The notes beneath the pieces are model-generated. The model was not told the origin of the DNA. It worked only from the letters and a program-made list of their open reading frames with translations, and made no database searches. A stretch of 21,912 nucleotides of DNA, taken from positions 1 to 21,912 of the IMG/VR virus record IMGVR_UViG_3300008339_000574; one strand, 5' to 3'. The first letter of the stretch is position 1, and every line of letters starts with the position of its first letter. Positions 1-7,614 of this stretch are shown here, piece after piece. A program made the position numbers and the translations under genes. This DNA is from a virus.

Positions 1-6
1 GCCGTA

Positions 7-591
7 ATGCAGGTCGAACAGTTTGGCGAATCGTACCAGTCGGCAGTGGTTATTCTTGCCGGCTATGCTTTCAAGGTTGACTGGCTTGCGCCTGCCGAGG
101 CACCCGAGCCGGAACATCCGGCAGGGCCACGCGCTGTCCCCAGGATGTCGCCAGGCGAATGGCTGGACATTCGCGACGCATATCGCGACGCAACGGCTGC
201 CGACGTTGGCAAGCTTGTGTATGTTCGCAATGGAGAGATTGAGCCATGGAGTGAGCTGCGGCTGGCTGAAGTTACCGGTTGGATTTTGCCATTCAAATGC
301 ACTCGTGATGGCCTAGATCCAAACAGGTGGCAGGAATTCCGATATGCCGTCATCAGAAACGAGGGGCCAGCAAAATCGGAAGTTGGTGCAGGCTATCGAC
401 ACCCCATACATATAGACCTAGGAGAGCAGTGCGAATTTTCTGCTGGGTTGACCAACCCAAACGGGTCTTTGGTGTGGGGTATTTTTGCCCGTCTGATGCG
501 CTGCCAAAAAGACTTAGACAGCAATGCAATCAGGTATTACACCGAAGACGGCACTTACTACCATCACTGCCGCGTGAAGGTGGAGGGCTGA
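7..591 (+). CDS. hypothetical phage protein, start uncertain
   Basis: I do not recognise a named family. The protein has about 194 residues if the ATG at 7 is used, but the frame is open to the window edge, so the true start may lie upstream; ATG at 145 is an internal alternative. Residues 58-90 hold a stretch with the pattern DATxxDVGKxVxVRxG followed by W and L, which resembles a recurring module of short unclassified phage proteins. The C-terminus is aromatic and histidine-rich (RYY, TYYHHC). The stop lies two bases before the helicase ATG and the helicase ribosome binding site is inside this gene, so the two are co-transcribed. Codon use is somewhat more AT-rich than downstream. That it is coding is likely; its function is unknown. 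Confidence 0.6.
   Translation: MQVEQFGESYQSAVVILAGYAFKVDWLAPAEAPEPEHPAGPRAVPRMSPGEWLDIRDAYRDATAADVGKLVYVRNGEIEPWSELRLAEVTGWILPFKCTRDGLDPNRWQEFRYAVIRNEGPAKSEVGAGYRHPIHIDLGEQCEFSAGLTNPNGSLVWGIFARLMRCQKDLDSNAIRYYTEDGTYYHHCRVKVEG
577..587 (+). promoter_or_regulatory. ribosome binding site of helicase gene
   Basis: AAGGTGGAGGG ends 6 bases before the ATG at 594 and contains a strong GGAGG core. It decides the helicase start: the same frame is open much further upstream (to ATG 327), but that stretch lies over the preceding gene and has no helicase sequence. Confidence 0.7.
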
Positions 592-593
592 CC

Positions 594-2294
594 ATGGAGC
601 CTAGGTGGTACCAGAGCCAAGCAGTCCAAGCGGTCTGGCAATTCATGCGAGAGCAACCAGGCAACCCATGCCTGGTACTGCCCACAGGAGCAGGCAAATC
701 GCTGACGATCGCCATGATGGCTCGGGATATTCTGGCATGGAAGTCCCGCTGCTTGGTTCTGGCCCACCGTAAGGAGCTGCTCCAGCAGAATGCTGAGAAG
801 ATCGAAGCCTGCATTCCGGGGCTCCAGGCTGGCATTTACTCGGCTGGGATCGGTCGCCGGGACTACCTGGCTGATGTGGTGGTGGCTGGGATCCAGTCCG
901 TGTACCGCCAAAAAGCCGCTTACCAACTCGGCCACAGGGATGTGGTTATCGTCGACGAAGCTCACCTGATCCCTGGTGATGGTGAGGGGATGTACTTTGA
1001 GCTCTTCAGCAATCTGCAGAAGATCAATCCGAAGATCCGATTCGTCGGGCTGACAGCCACACCATACCGCCTCGATCATGGCATGGTGGTTGGGGAGGGC
1101 AGGCTCTTTTCCAAAATCTGCTACGAGGTGCCACTGCTCGAGCTGATCCAGCAGGGTTTCCTCTGCCCACTGACCAGCAAAGAGCCAGGCAATCTGATGC
1201 AGGTCGCTGACGTTGGCACCAGGGGTGGCGAATTCATCCAGTCGCAGCTGGACCGCGCCGCTGCTCAGGAAGAGACGGTCCGCCAGGCAGTCGAGGAGCT
1301 CCTCAGCTGGTCAGCCGATCGCCGATCGGTGCTCATCTTCACCTGTGGCCGCCGCCATGCTGCACTTGTCGAGGAGCACTTGGCCAAGGCTGTGGGGGCA
1401 GCATCCGTGGGGTATGTAGATGGAACCACCAAGCCAGCCGCCAGGCAGAAGGTCCTGGACGGTTTCAAGGCTGGTGCCATCAGGTTTCTGATAAATATCG
1501 ATGTGCTCACCACAGGATTCGACGCGCCCAACATCGACTGTGTAGCTCTTCTGAGGCCGACCCTTAGCCCTGGCCTGCTTTACCAGATGATTGGCAGAGG
1601 ATTCAGGCTCCATCCCAGCAAACAGAATTGCCTGGTGCTGGACTTCGCAGGCAATATCGAACGCCATGGGCCAGTGGATCGCCTCAGGCCTCCAAAGACC
1701 AAGGGCCTGGGCGCTGGTTCAGGTGGTGAAGCACCGGCTAGGGCATGCCCCAAGTGTAAGGAGCTCGTGGCCATCCAGGCCAGGGAATGCCCAGCCTGTG
1801 GGTACCAGTGGCCAGAGCCAGAAGCCAAGCACGATGCCAAAGCCAGCACGCTCCCGGTGCTCTCTGACGGATCGCCATCAAAGGAGGATGAATGGATCGA
1901 GGTGCTGGGCGATCCAGCCTACCTGGTGTATTCGCCGCCTGGCAAAAAGCGATCGCTCAGGGTGATCTACAAGCTGAGGGGCACCAATGCATTCAGCGAA
2001 TTTCTTAGCCTGGATCACCCCCATGATTCAACAGCCAAGAAGCAGGCCGAGCGATGGTGGCGCCGCCGCAGTGATGTGCCATGCCCAGGATCATGCTGGG
2101 AGGCCTGGCACATTCTGAAGAAATGCCCAGAGGCAGTGGCCAAGCCAGCTAGGGTCCTGATGAGGTGGACGCCTGGCCGCAAGTTTCCAGAAATTGTTGA
2201 CGTTGAATTCCATCCCAGGGGCCATTTCAGTCTCATCGATCTCGATGAGGCCAAGCTTACCGCGCAGGTTCAGGCCCAGCTATTTCGATCATAG
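594..2294 (+). CDS. DEAD/DEAH-box superfamily 2 helicase with zinc ribbon
   Basis: A 566-residue ATP-dependent DNA helicase or translocase. Seen motifs: Walker A PTGAGKS at 30-36, DEAH at 121-124, TAT (motif III) at 154-156, and a C-terminal RecA-like domain with TTGFDAPNID (motif V) and QMIGRGFR (motif VI). A CPKC...CPAC four-cysteine zinc ribbon follows, then an Asp/Trp-rich C-terminal region of about 150 residues that I do not recognise and that may give specificity. The N-terminal RWYQSQAV is a Q-motif-like start typical of the UvrB/RAD25/SSL2-like helicases common in phage replication modules. The gene lies directly before the primase-helicase with a 9-base gap, which suggests a role in phage DNA replication or recombination. 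Start chosen at ATG 594 with a strong ribosome binding site. Family sure; the exact step is inferred. Confidence 0.93.
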   Translation: MEPRWYQSQAVQAVWQFMREQPGNPCLVLPTGAGKSLTIAMMARDILAWKSRCLVLAHRKELLQQNAEKIEACIPGLQAGIYSAGIGRRDYLADVVVAGIQSVYRQKAAYQLGHRDVVIVDEAHLIPGDGEGMYFELFSNLQKINPKIRFVGLTATPYRLDHGMVVGEGRLFSKICYEVPLLELIQQGFLCPLTSKEPGNLMQVADVGTRGGEFIQSQLDRAAAQEETVRQAVEELLSWSADRRSVLIFTCGRRHAALVEEHLAKAVGAASVGYVDGTTKPAARQKVLDGFKAGAIRFLINIDVLTTGFDAPNIDCVALLRPTLSPGLLYQMIGRGFRLHPSKQNCLVLDFAGNIERHGPVDRLRPPKTKGLGAGSGGEAPARACPKCKELVAIQARECPACGYQWPEPEAKHDAKASTLPVLSDGSPSKEDEWIEVLGDPAYLVYSPPGKKRSLRVIYKLRGTNAFSEFLSLDHPHDSTAKKQAERWWRRRSDVPCPGSCWEAWHILKKCPEAVAKPARVLMRWTPGRKFPEIVDVEFHPRGHFSLIDLDEAKLTAQVQAQLFRS

Positions 2295-2303
2295 AGAGAC
2301 ACC

Positions 2304-4505
2304 ATGCAGATCCCGCACGCCATGAGGGCAGCCCACCAGTGGGTGCTGTGGAAGCTTGAGAAGCGCGATGGCAAGGCCACCAAGGTGCCGTACCAGGTGA
2401 ATGGCCGGATGGCCAGCTCCACCGACCCAGCGCACTGGTCCAGCTTTGAGGCTGTCCAGCAGGTGCTCCAGGGCAATCTGGCAACGTACACCGGGTGCGG
2501 ATTCGTCTTTGCACCTGGTGATGACTTCGTGGGGGTCGACCTAGACAACTGCATGGACACTGACTGGCAGCTCGATGATTGGGCAAAGGATGTGCTGGCG
2601 CACCTTCCGAGCTACACCGAGGTCAGCCCCAGTGGCAAAGGTCTCAAGATCTTCTGCCTTGGGAGGCCGAACATCGCCAAGGGTCGAAAGCTGCAAATCC
2701 CAGGCAAGCCAGGTGCCAGGATAGAGATCTACAGCTCTGGCCGATATTTCACCGTGACTGGCGACCAGTGGGGATCGGTGGACCAGGTGGAGAACTGCCA
2801 GGCCGGAATCGACTGGCTGACGGATGTGGTGATCCCTCCAGAGCCAGCTGCAGCTGCGAGACCTGCGCCGCTGCCGAGGCAGGAGCCAAGACCGCACCAA
2901 CCTGGCCGGCCAGACGCCGAACAAAGGGCCAGGCTGTACGCTCAGAGCTACCCAGCCGCGATCAGTGGCCAGGATGGCCATGGGGTGACATTCCGCCTGG
3001 CTTGCGTCCTTGTGACCGGATTCGAACTTGGAATTGATGGGGCCAGGCAGATCCTGGCCGATTGGAATCAGGGGTGCCAGCCGCCTTGGAGCGATCGAGA
3101 GCTGGAGCACAAGCTCCGCCATGCAGAGAATGCTGGCCGGCTCGAGGGCTCACAGGGCTGGATGCTGGAGGAGGAGTCCATTCGACTCGAGCAATCCGCC
3201 GAGCCACTGAGCCAGACGGAGCTGGATCGATGGGATGTGTACCTCGGTGGACTGATGGCTCAGGCCCAGCAGGAGAGCCACAGCCGGGACTTTCCCGCCC
3301 ACTTGCTCAAGGTGCCAGGATTCTGCTCTGACGTCGCCGACTGGATCACCAGCCAGAACCCTAGAAAGAATCGGGTGCTGTCTCTGGTGGCCGCCGTGGC
3401 CCTCCAGGGAGCCTTGATCGGTGGCAAGTGTAAGGATCGAGCCGGCAGCCGCTCAAATCTCTATTTCGTCTGCCTGGCGCCGTCTGGTGGTGGCAAGCAG
3501 GCCCCGCAGACCTGCGTGAAGAAGATACTTAACGCGATCGGTGCCGGCCAGCTGTACGGTGGTAAGGTTTCATCCGACTCTGCGCTGGCCTCGGATCTCC
3601 TGGTCAGCCGTTCTAAGCTGTACCTTTGGGATGAAGTCGGGCGATTCATTGCCAAGACCAAGGTGCAGACCGGTGGAGCCCACCTCCATGCGGTCCAGGA
3701 GGCGCTCCTCGAGCTCTGGGGAGAGGCTGGAGGTGTGTGGAAGCAGAAGAGCTACGCTGACAGCAAAAACAATAAGGAGGTGTACCTGCCCTGCTGCAGC
3801 TTCCTGGGGATGACGGTGCCAGAGCACTTCTGGGCTGGCCTCGAGGAGGGCCATCTGCAGGACGGTTTCGCCGCGCGAATGATGGTGATCGACTCAGGAC
3901 CGAAAGCCAGGTCTGAGGATATCGAGGAGACCAACCCACCCATGGGGATCCTGGAGCTGGCCGATTACTGGATGAAGCTGAGCCCAGGAGGCAACCTGGG
4001 GAGCCAGTGGCCGGATGCCATCCTGGTGCCAGAGTCGCCGGCAGCCACCGATGCATTCCGCCAGCTGGTCGCCAAGGCTGAGGATGCCGGGACGGATGAA
4101 ACTGAGAACGCTGTTTGGGCCAGATGCATCGAGAAGGCTCGGCGATTAGCTCTGATCTACGCCTGCAGCCGCGACCATGTGGCCCCAGTGATCGATGATC
4201 TGGCCGCCAGGTGGGGAATCGATTTTGCCACCTGGTGCACCGAGCGATTCATTGCCGTGGCAAAGGACGAAGTGGCAAGCAGCGATCCAGCCCAGCAGAA
4301 GTGGCAAAGGATCCGCAAGATCGTAAACGAATGGACCAAGCGAAAGCAGCTCTGCAGCCGAACGGCTCTAATCAGGGCCTGCAAATGGACTGCCAAGGAT
4401 CTCGATAAAATACTCGAGACGATGGTCCAGGCCGGTGTGATCGAGGCCAAGCAGGTGCCATCGAGCAATGGGAAATTCGTGACGTATTACTCGGTGAAGG
4501 GGTGA
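2304..4505 (+). CDS. prim-pol / AAA+ helicase replication protein
   Basis: A 733-residue fused replication protein. Residues 1-160 look like an archaeo-eukaryotic-type primase-polymerase: VGVDLDN gives the DxD metal ligands D79/D81, then SPSGKGLKIF at 108-117 and EIYSSGRYFTVTG at 141-153. Residues about 207-276 resemble PriCT (W-x-x-G-C-x-P-P-W near the end). Residues about 330-640 resemble the DUF3987 / superfamily 3-like phage helicases, with Walker A APSGGGKQ (K398) and Walker B LYLWDEVG (D443, E444). The last 75 residues look like a winged helix. Such proteins prime and unwind at phage or plasmid origins. Odd points: the usual His of the prim-pol sGxGxH motif is Lys, and the residue after the Walker lysine is Gln instead of Ser/Thr. 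A weak purine-rich GAGAG precedes ATG 2304. Confidence 0.88.
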   Translation: MQIPHAMRAAHQWVLWKLEKRDGKATKVPYQVNGRMASSTDPAHWSSFEAVQQVLQGNLATYTGCGFVFAPGDDFVGVDLDNCMDTDWQLDDWAKDVLAHLPSYTEVSPSGKGLKIFCLGRPNIAKGRKLQIPGKPGARIEIYSSGRYFTVTGDQWGSVDQVENCQAGIDWLTDVVIPPEPAAAARPAPLPRQEPRPHQPGRPDAEQRARLYAQSYPAAISGQDGHGVTFRLACVLVTGFELGIDGARQILADWNQGCQPPWSDRELEHKLRHAENAGRLEGSQGWMLEEESIRLEQSAEPLSQTELDRWDVYLGGLMAQAQQESHSRDFPAHLLKVPGFCSDVADWITSQNPRKNRVLSLVAAVALQGALIGGKCKDRAGSRSNLYFVCLAPSGGGKQAPQTCVKKILNAIGAGQLYGGKVSSDSALASDLLVSRSKLYLWDEVGRFIAKTKVQTGGAHLHAVQEALLELWGEAGGVWKQKSYADSKNNKEVYLPCCSFLGMTVPEHFWAGLEEGHLQDGFAARMMVIDSGPKARSEDIEETNPPMGILELADYWMKLSPGGNLGSQWPDAILVPESPAATDAFRQLVAKAEDAGTDETENAVWARCIEKARRLALIYACSRDHVAPVIDDLAARWGIDFATWCTERFIAVAKDEVASSDPAQQKWQRIRKIVNEWTKRKQLCSRTALIRACKWTAKDLDKILETMVQAGVIEAKQVPSSNGKFVTYYSVKG

Positions 4506-4507
4506 CC

Positions 4508-4585
4508 ATGGAGCTGCATGAGCTGGTTGGGATCGCCGCCGTCCTCGTCCTGATTCTGGCCGTTCACTGGATTGGAGATCTGTGA
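4508..4585 (+). CDS. micro-ORF, single membrane segment (25 aa)
   Basis: A 25-residue ORF beginning MELHELVG and ending WIGDL, with one continuous hydrophobic run from about residue 6 to 22 flanked by acidic and polar residues. ATG 4508 follows the primase stop by two bases and AAGGGG lies at about 4497-4502, so it has a good ribosome binding site. Its TGA shares one base with the ATG of the next gene (TGATG), as expected for a coupled gene. It could be a real small membrane peptide, or only a translational coupler between primase and the DUF1937 gene. No family is recognised. Confidence 0.45.
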   Translation: MELHELVGIAAVLVLILAVHWIGDL

Positions 4586-4938
4586 TGTTCTACCTGGCTG
4601 GTCCCTACTCTCACCCCGATCTGGCTGTCCGCTGCCTACGGTTCAACCAGATGAACGTAATTGCCGGAAAGCTGATGAAGGATGGGTATCACATTTTCTC
4701 CCCGATCAGCCACTGCCATCCGATTGCCGAGGCAGTTGGCCTGCCCACCGATTTCCGTTTTTGGGAGTCTTACGATATGGCCATCCTGAGCAGGTGCACC
4801 AGGTTGGTGGTCGCCATGCTGCCTGGCTGGGCTGCCTCGGATGGATTGGCTGCCGAGATCGAGATGGCCAGATCGCTTGGGCTGCCGATTGTCTGGCTCG
4901 ATCCAGATGAGTATCTGGTTGGCTTTGCGGCTACCTAA
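4585..4938 (+). CDS. DUF1937 protein, deoxyribosyltransferase-like fold
   Basis: A 117-residue protein that fits the DUF1937 pattern along its whole length: YLAGPYSHPD at 3-12, an R-F-Q-N helix, GYHIFSPISHCHPIA, FWESYDMAIL, then LPGWAASDGLAAEIEMARSLGLPI near the end. The family is related to DUF4406 and to nucleoside 2-deoxyribosyltransferases, where the SxGxxxE-type loop contributes the catalytic glutamate; here the E of AAEIEMA is the candidate. A role in nucleotide or nucleoside hydrolysis or modification beside replication genes is plausible but not proved for this family. The start is ATG 4585 overlapping the previous stop; a GTG one codon earlier is possible. It is the last plus-strand gene and overlaps the convergent HNH gene by 8 bases. 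Confidence 0.85.
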   Translation: MFYLAGPYSHPDLAVRCLRFNQMNVIAGKLMKDGYHIFSPISHCHPIAEAVGLPTDFRFWESYDMAILSRCTRLVVAMLPGWAASDGLAAEIEMARSLGLPIVWLDPDEYLVGFAAT

Positions 4939-5386
4939 GGATTGGCCGACCTGCCAGCACCTGGCCGGCATGCTCGATCACTCGCGGATTGTAGGCCCTC
5001 CAGCTGGGACGCTCTGGCTCCCAGGGGCCGTCAGGATCGTGGCCGACTCGGAAGTGGTGCTCTCGGCAAAGTGTGATGAGGTTTGACTCCACAAGCTCGA
5101 GATCTGGCCGAAGGTAAAACGGAATGAGGTGGTGGACGTTGAGGTCGATCCGCTTTCCACACGCTGCACAGGCCGGATTCTTGGCGACGAATGCCGCTCT
5201 GGTCTCTGGCCAGAGGTCGCTTCGATTGCCCTCGAGCAGTGGAGGATCGTCGACTGATTCCCGCAGCTCACTGGGAGGGGCAGGAGGAATTATGGGGTGG
5301 CTGGTTGCCCAAGACACCAAGACCGCCGCCAATACCGCCGCGATCGCAACCAGCAGATCTAGAGCCCAGCTATTCTTCAGGATCAA
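4931..5386 (-). CDS. HNH endonuclease with N-terminal membrane segment
   Basis: About 151 residues. The C-terminal half is an HNH (beta-beta-alpha-metal) nuclease: CAAC at about 73-76, LNVHHLIPF with the catalytic-type His pair at 85-86, ESNLITLC with Asn 102, then EHH at 109-111 and a final VGH. HNH proteins nick or cut double-stranded DNA; phage ones near terminase often aid packaging, but this one is at the far end of the late operon. The N-terminus is unusual: residues about 9-28 are a continuous hydrophobic segment (LDLLVAIAAVLAAVLVSW) after a lysine, then a proline-rich linker. This predicts a signal anchor with the nuclease outside the cytoplasm. I prefer TTG 5386 because AGGAGG at 5399-5394 sits 7 bases upstream; TTG 5392 is too close. 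It overlaps the RMF-like gene by 17 bases. Confidence 0.82.
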   Translation of the reverse strand: MILKNSWALDLLVAIAAVLAAVLVSWATSHPIIPPAPPSELRESVDDPPLLEGNRSDLWPETRAAFVAKNPACAACGKRIDLNVHHLIPFYLRPDLELVESNLITLCREHHFRVGHDPDGPWEPERPSWRAYNPRVIEHAGQVLAGRPILR

Positions 5387-5564
5387 GGCCAAGCCTCCTG
5401 CGCACCACCTGGACCGCCTCCTCGCTCCTGGCTCGATAGTAGCCTACAAACCACTGACGCCTGGCAGGGTGCCCCTTTGGGAATGGGTTGGTGTCTGCCT
5501 CAAGCCCTTCCTCCCAGGCAAATTCCCCCTGCTCCTCTGGGTTCAGCAGATCTCCGATTTCCAT
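5370..5564 (-). CDS. ribosome modulation factor-like small protein
   Basis: A 64-residue protein. Residues 16-46 match the Rmf/CrpP-type pattern: AWEEGLEA, then NPFPKGHPARRQWFVGYYRAR. This corresponds to A-x-x-x-G-x-x-A, a P-[YF] step, and R-x-x-W-x-x-G-[WY]-x-x-A in E. coli RMF (55 aa). Bacterial RMF binds 70S ribosomes and promotes the inactive 100S dimer; whether the phage copy does so is inference. Here the usual aromatic after Pro is Phe and the W-x-x-G-W step is WFVGY. Flanking residues are acidic at both ends, unlike the basic cellular RMF, so the copy may bind another partner. ATG 5564 overlaps the upstream stop by one base (TAATG). The gene lies near the end of the late operon. Confidence 0.65.
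   Translation of the reverse strand: MEIGDLLNPEEQGEFAWEEGLEADTNPFPKGHPARRQWFVGYYRARSEEAVQVVRRRLGLDPEE
5394..5399 (-). promoter_or_regulatory. ribosome binding site of HNH gene
   Basis: AGGAGG on the minus strand, 7 bases before TTG 5386 and 1 base before TTG 5392. The spacing selects the inner TTG as start. It lies inside the 3' end of the RMF-like gene. Confidence 0.6.
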
Positions 5565-6073
5565 TAGGTTTCAGCCCCCCACCAATCGGCTCGGCCAATG
5601 TCCGCAGTCTGGCAGTCCTCCTGGGTCCGCTTGCATGCCTCGCGGATCAGCGATCGCCAGGGATCGAGCGGATTCAGCCAGACGATGGCACCTGTTCTGG
5701 CCGCTCTTAGCACTGCGCCGACAGTCACCATCCAATTGTATTCCTTGGCATTGGCCTCCAGCTTCTCGGCCAGTGGCTCAATCTGCTCGAGGCAGATCCT
5801 CCATCCAGCAGCATTCATTTCTCTTTGCAGTTGCCGGCATGTGCAGTTGGGGGCTGGGTCGATCCCAAAATGGTGCTTGATCATGAGCTGCAGCCGATCG
5901 CCTGGTCGGTCGGCTCGGTGCCTCTGGGCACTCGCTGGCTGATCGATTCGAATCACCTGCTTCCTGCTGGTGTCGATCACTGGATCTTGGCCAGAGGGGC
6001 AGCATGCAAAGATCGTCACCGGTGCCGGTGCTCGATGGACAAAGCCGCATCGCGGACAGGTGCTGTCGATCAT
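5564..6073 (-). CDS. CxxC/CxC cysteine-motif late protein, unknown function
   Basis: About 169 residues. An N-terminal CPRCGF at 5-10, followed by a CC pair about 25 residues later, looks like a small zinc ribbon. A mid-protein segment reads HFGI, then NCTCRQLQREMNAAGW, a C-x-C-plus-helix module seen in small phage proteins with the general form CxCxxRxxxMNxWG. The rest is helical with several Trp and ends ADWWGAET. No enzyme motif is visible. Start: ATG 6073 overlaps the stop of the upstream virion gene as ATGA; a longer reading to 6172 would lie over that gene and is not supported. Function unknown; it could be a virion-associated or regulatory protein. Confidence 0.7.
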   Translation of the reverse strand: MIDSTCPRCGFVHRAPAPVTIFACCPSGQDPVIDTSRKQVIRIDQPASAQRHRADRPGDRLQLMIKHHFGIDPAPNCTCRQLQREMNAAGWRICLEQIEPLAEKLEANAKEYNWMVTVGAVLRAARTGAIVWLNPLDPWRSLIREACKRTQEDCQTADIGRADWWGAET

Positions 6074-7614
6074 GTGCAGTTTATCGTGACTGAGACCAGG
6101 AAAGGGACATTCCAACCGGTTGGAATCGTCACCGTGGCAGGATCGGTGCCCTCGCAACAGCTGGAGAGCCAAAGACCACAGGCAGGGACCACCGCATCAT
6201 CGCCGGTGGTGCATTGCGAAACTGGGCAGGTAGAAAAGTCAAAGATGATATCTTCGACGTCCCCGGTTGCGGTTGGAGGATATTCGACGAGTGGAACGGG
6301 ATGGGGGCTGCACACACTGTAGCTGCCAGTGCATGTCCAGTTGGCCTCGCCATCGTAATCTCCCGCCCCCTCATACGCCCAACGAGCTGATCCCACATTA
6401 TGAGTCCCGCAGCCGCTTAAGCAGATCGTTGGCCTGGGGTCCATGGGATCTCGGATATCGCACTGCTGGTCTGGGTAGGTCCCAGACATCAGTCGATCGA
6501 ATGGGAATGTGTTGAACCGATTAGTGTCTCTGCGGAATAGATTGAACTCGATCCAGTCGCCGAGCTGATTCACATCCTCCCAAAGCTTGTCCTTTGGATT
6601 GATCAGGAAACAGGTTGGGTCTCCAGGTCGGGCTGTCTCCCAGTCCTGGTCCGAGGTTACCACTGCCAGCCGGCCACCGATCAGCTTGATTGGTCCGCCG
6701 CTGCAGATTGTTAGCATCTTGGTACAGCCTTCCTGCCATGTACCAGCTTCCTGCATGTAGGAATCGAAGCAGTATGTACTGGTGGTTGCTTCGACCCAGT
6801 TGGGTGTGTCTGTGGCACAGTCGAAGAATCGATACTGCCGAAGTCCATCCTGGCCATGGAATCCATTCTCACAGTAGAAACTGCCGAGTACTTGGTCAGG
6901 ATAGACTCCACTCACCGGCTCAGTGCAATCCGCAGCAGCAACAGTGCATTCATAATCCCTTGGGCAATTGTCGTTGTAGTATCCGGTGATCGAAAAGCTT
7001 ACCTTGTGCTGCACATCGACCATGGTCACCTTTGAGACATCAAAGGCCATCGCGAGCGGTGGAATGAATCGGATCGAAACGCTGTACTCATGCCAAACCT
7101 TGACCTTGATATCAGCTGTTACATCGTGCACCTTGAAGGTGGTGATGTAATACTCGGTCATCTGGCAGGGCCAATCGACATCTGGGAATTCCTCACTGGG
7201 CTCCTGCTTGTATGCGGTCCCACACACAATGCAGCCGGTTGGGGTGACTGGCCCAGGTCCTCCACCTGGAGACATTGGGGCTGGCCCACCGCCGCTCTCT
7301 GCTAGGCAGCATCGCTGTGGCCAAAGAGGCTGGACATAGTGAGCATCCTGCCCGATATCAGCAAATGGTTTCCAACAATCGCCGTTGCGCCCGTCATACG
7401 CTGTGACTGCCGAATAGTCCAGAAGATCATAGATCACTGGATCGCTGCAGTGCCTCAGCAGCAGGGTGCAGCCAGCCAGTGTGTGCATGAACTGATTGAC
7501 TGGCCAGGATACTGTCTCGCTGTTGATCGTTACCGCCACACTGGTGATGAAACGATTGCAGGTCGAGCAGTCCTCCTGGCAGCATGTGCAGCCAGCGCCG
7601 TGTTTGTTGGGCAT
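6070..7614 (-). CDS. cysteine-rich virion/tail-tip protein
   Basis: A 514-residue protein with about 33 cysteines by hand count (over 6%), beginning with a dense cluster (GCTCC, then DCSTC) and spaced through the whole length, including CC pairs and many C-x(3-8)-C pairs. A Gly/Pro-rich linker lies around residues 108-125. The rest alternates short aromatic beta-like strands, and acidic Asp/Gly turns are frequent. There is no signal peptide or membrane segment. Its place downstream of the tape measure among coupled virion genes suggests a tail-tip, baseplate-hub or host-contact protein. The cysteines could bind metal or form disulfides after release. ATG 7614 overlaps the upstream stop by one base (TGATG). 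I know no characterised family that fits. Confidence 0.8.
   Translation of the reverse strand: MPNKHGAGCTCCQEDCSTCNRFITSVAVTINSETVSWPVNQFMHTLAGCTLLLRHCSDPVIYDLLDYSAVTAYDGRNGDCWKPFADIGQDAHYVQPLWPQRCCLAESGGGPAPMSPGGGPGPVTPTGCIVCGTAYKQEPSEEFPDVDWPCQMTEYYITTFKVHDVTADIKVKVWHEYSVSIRFIPPLAMAFDVSKVTMVDVQHKVSFSITGYYNDNCPRDYECTVAAADCTEPVSGVYPDQVLGSFYCENGFHGQDGLRQYRFFDCATDTPNWVEATTSTYCFDSYMQEAGTWQEGCTKMLTICSGGPIKLIGGRLAVVTSDQDWETARPGDPTCFLINPKDKLWEDVNQLGDWIEFNLFRRDTNRFNTFPFDRLMSGTYPDQQCDIRDPMDPRPTICLSGCGTHNVGSARWAYEGAGDYDGEANWTCTGSYSVCSPHPVPLVEYPPTATGDVEDIIFDFSTCPVSQCTTGDDAVVPACGLWLSSCCEGTDPATVTIPTGWNVPFLVSVTINCT

Noticed and set aside
327-593. Longer N-terminus of the helicase from ATG 327
   Set aside because: Overlaps the preceding gene and lacks helicase sequence; a strong ribosome binding site marks ATG 594.
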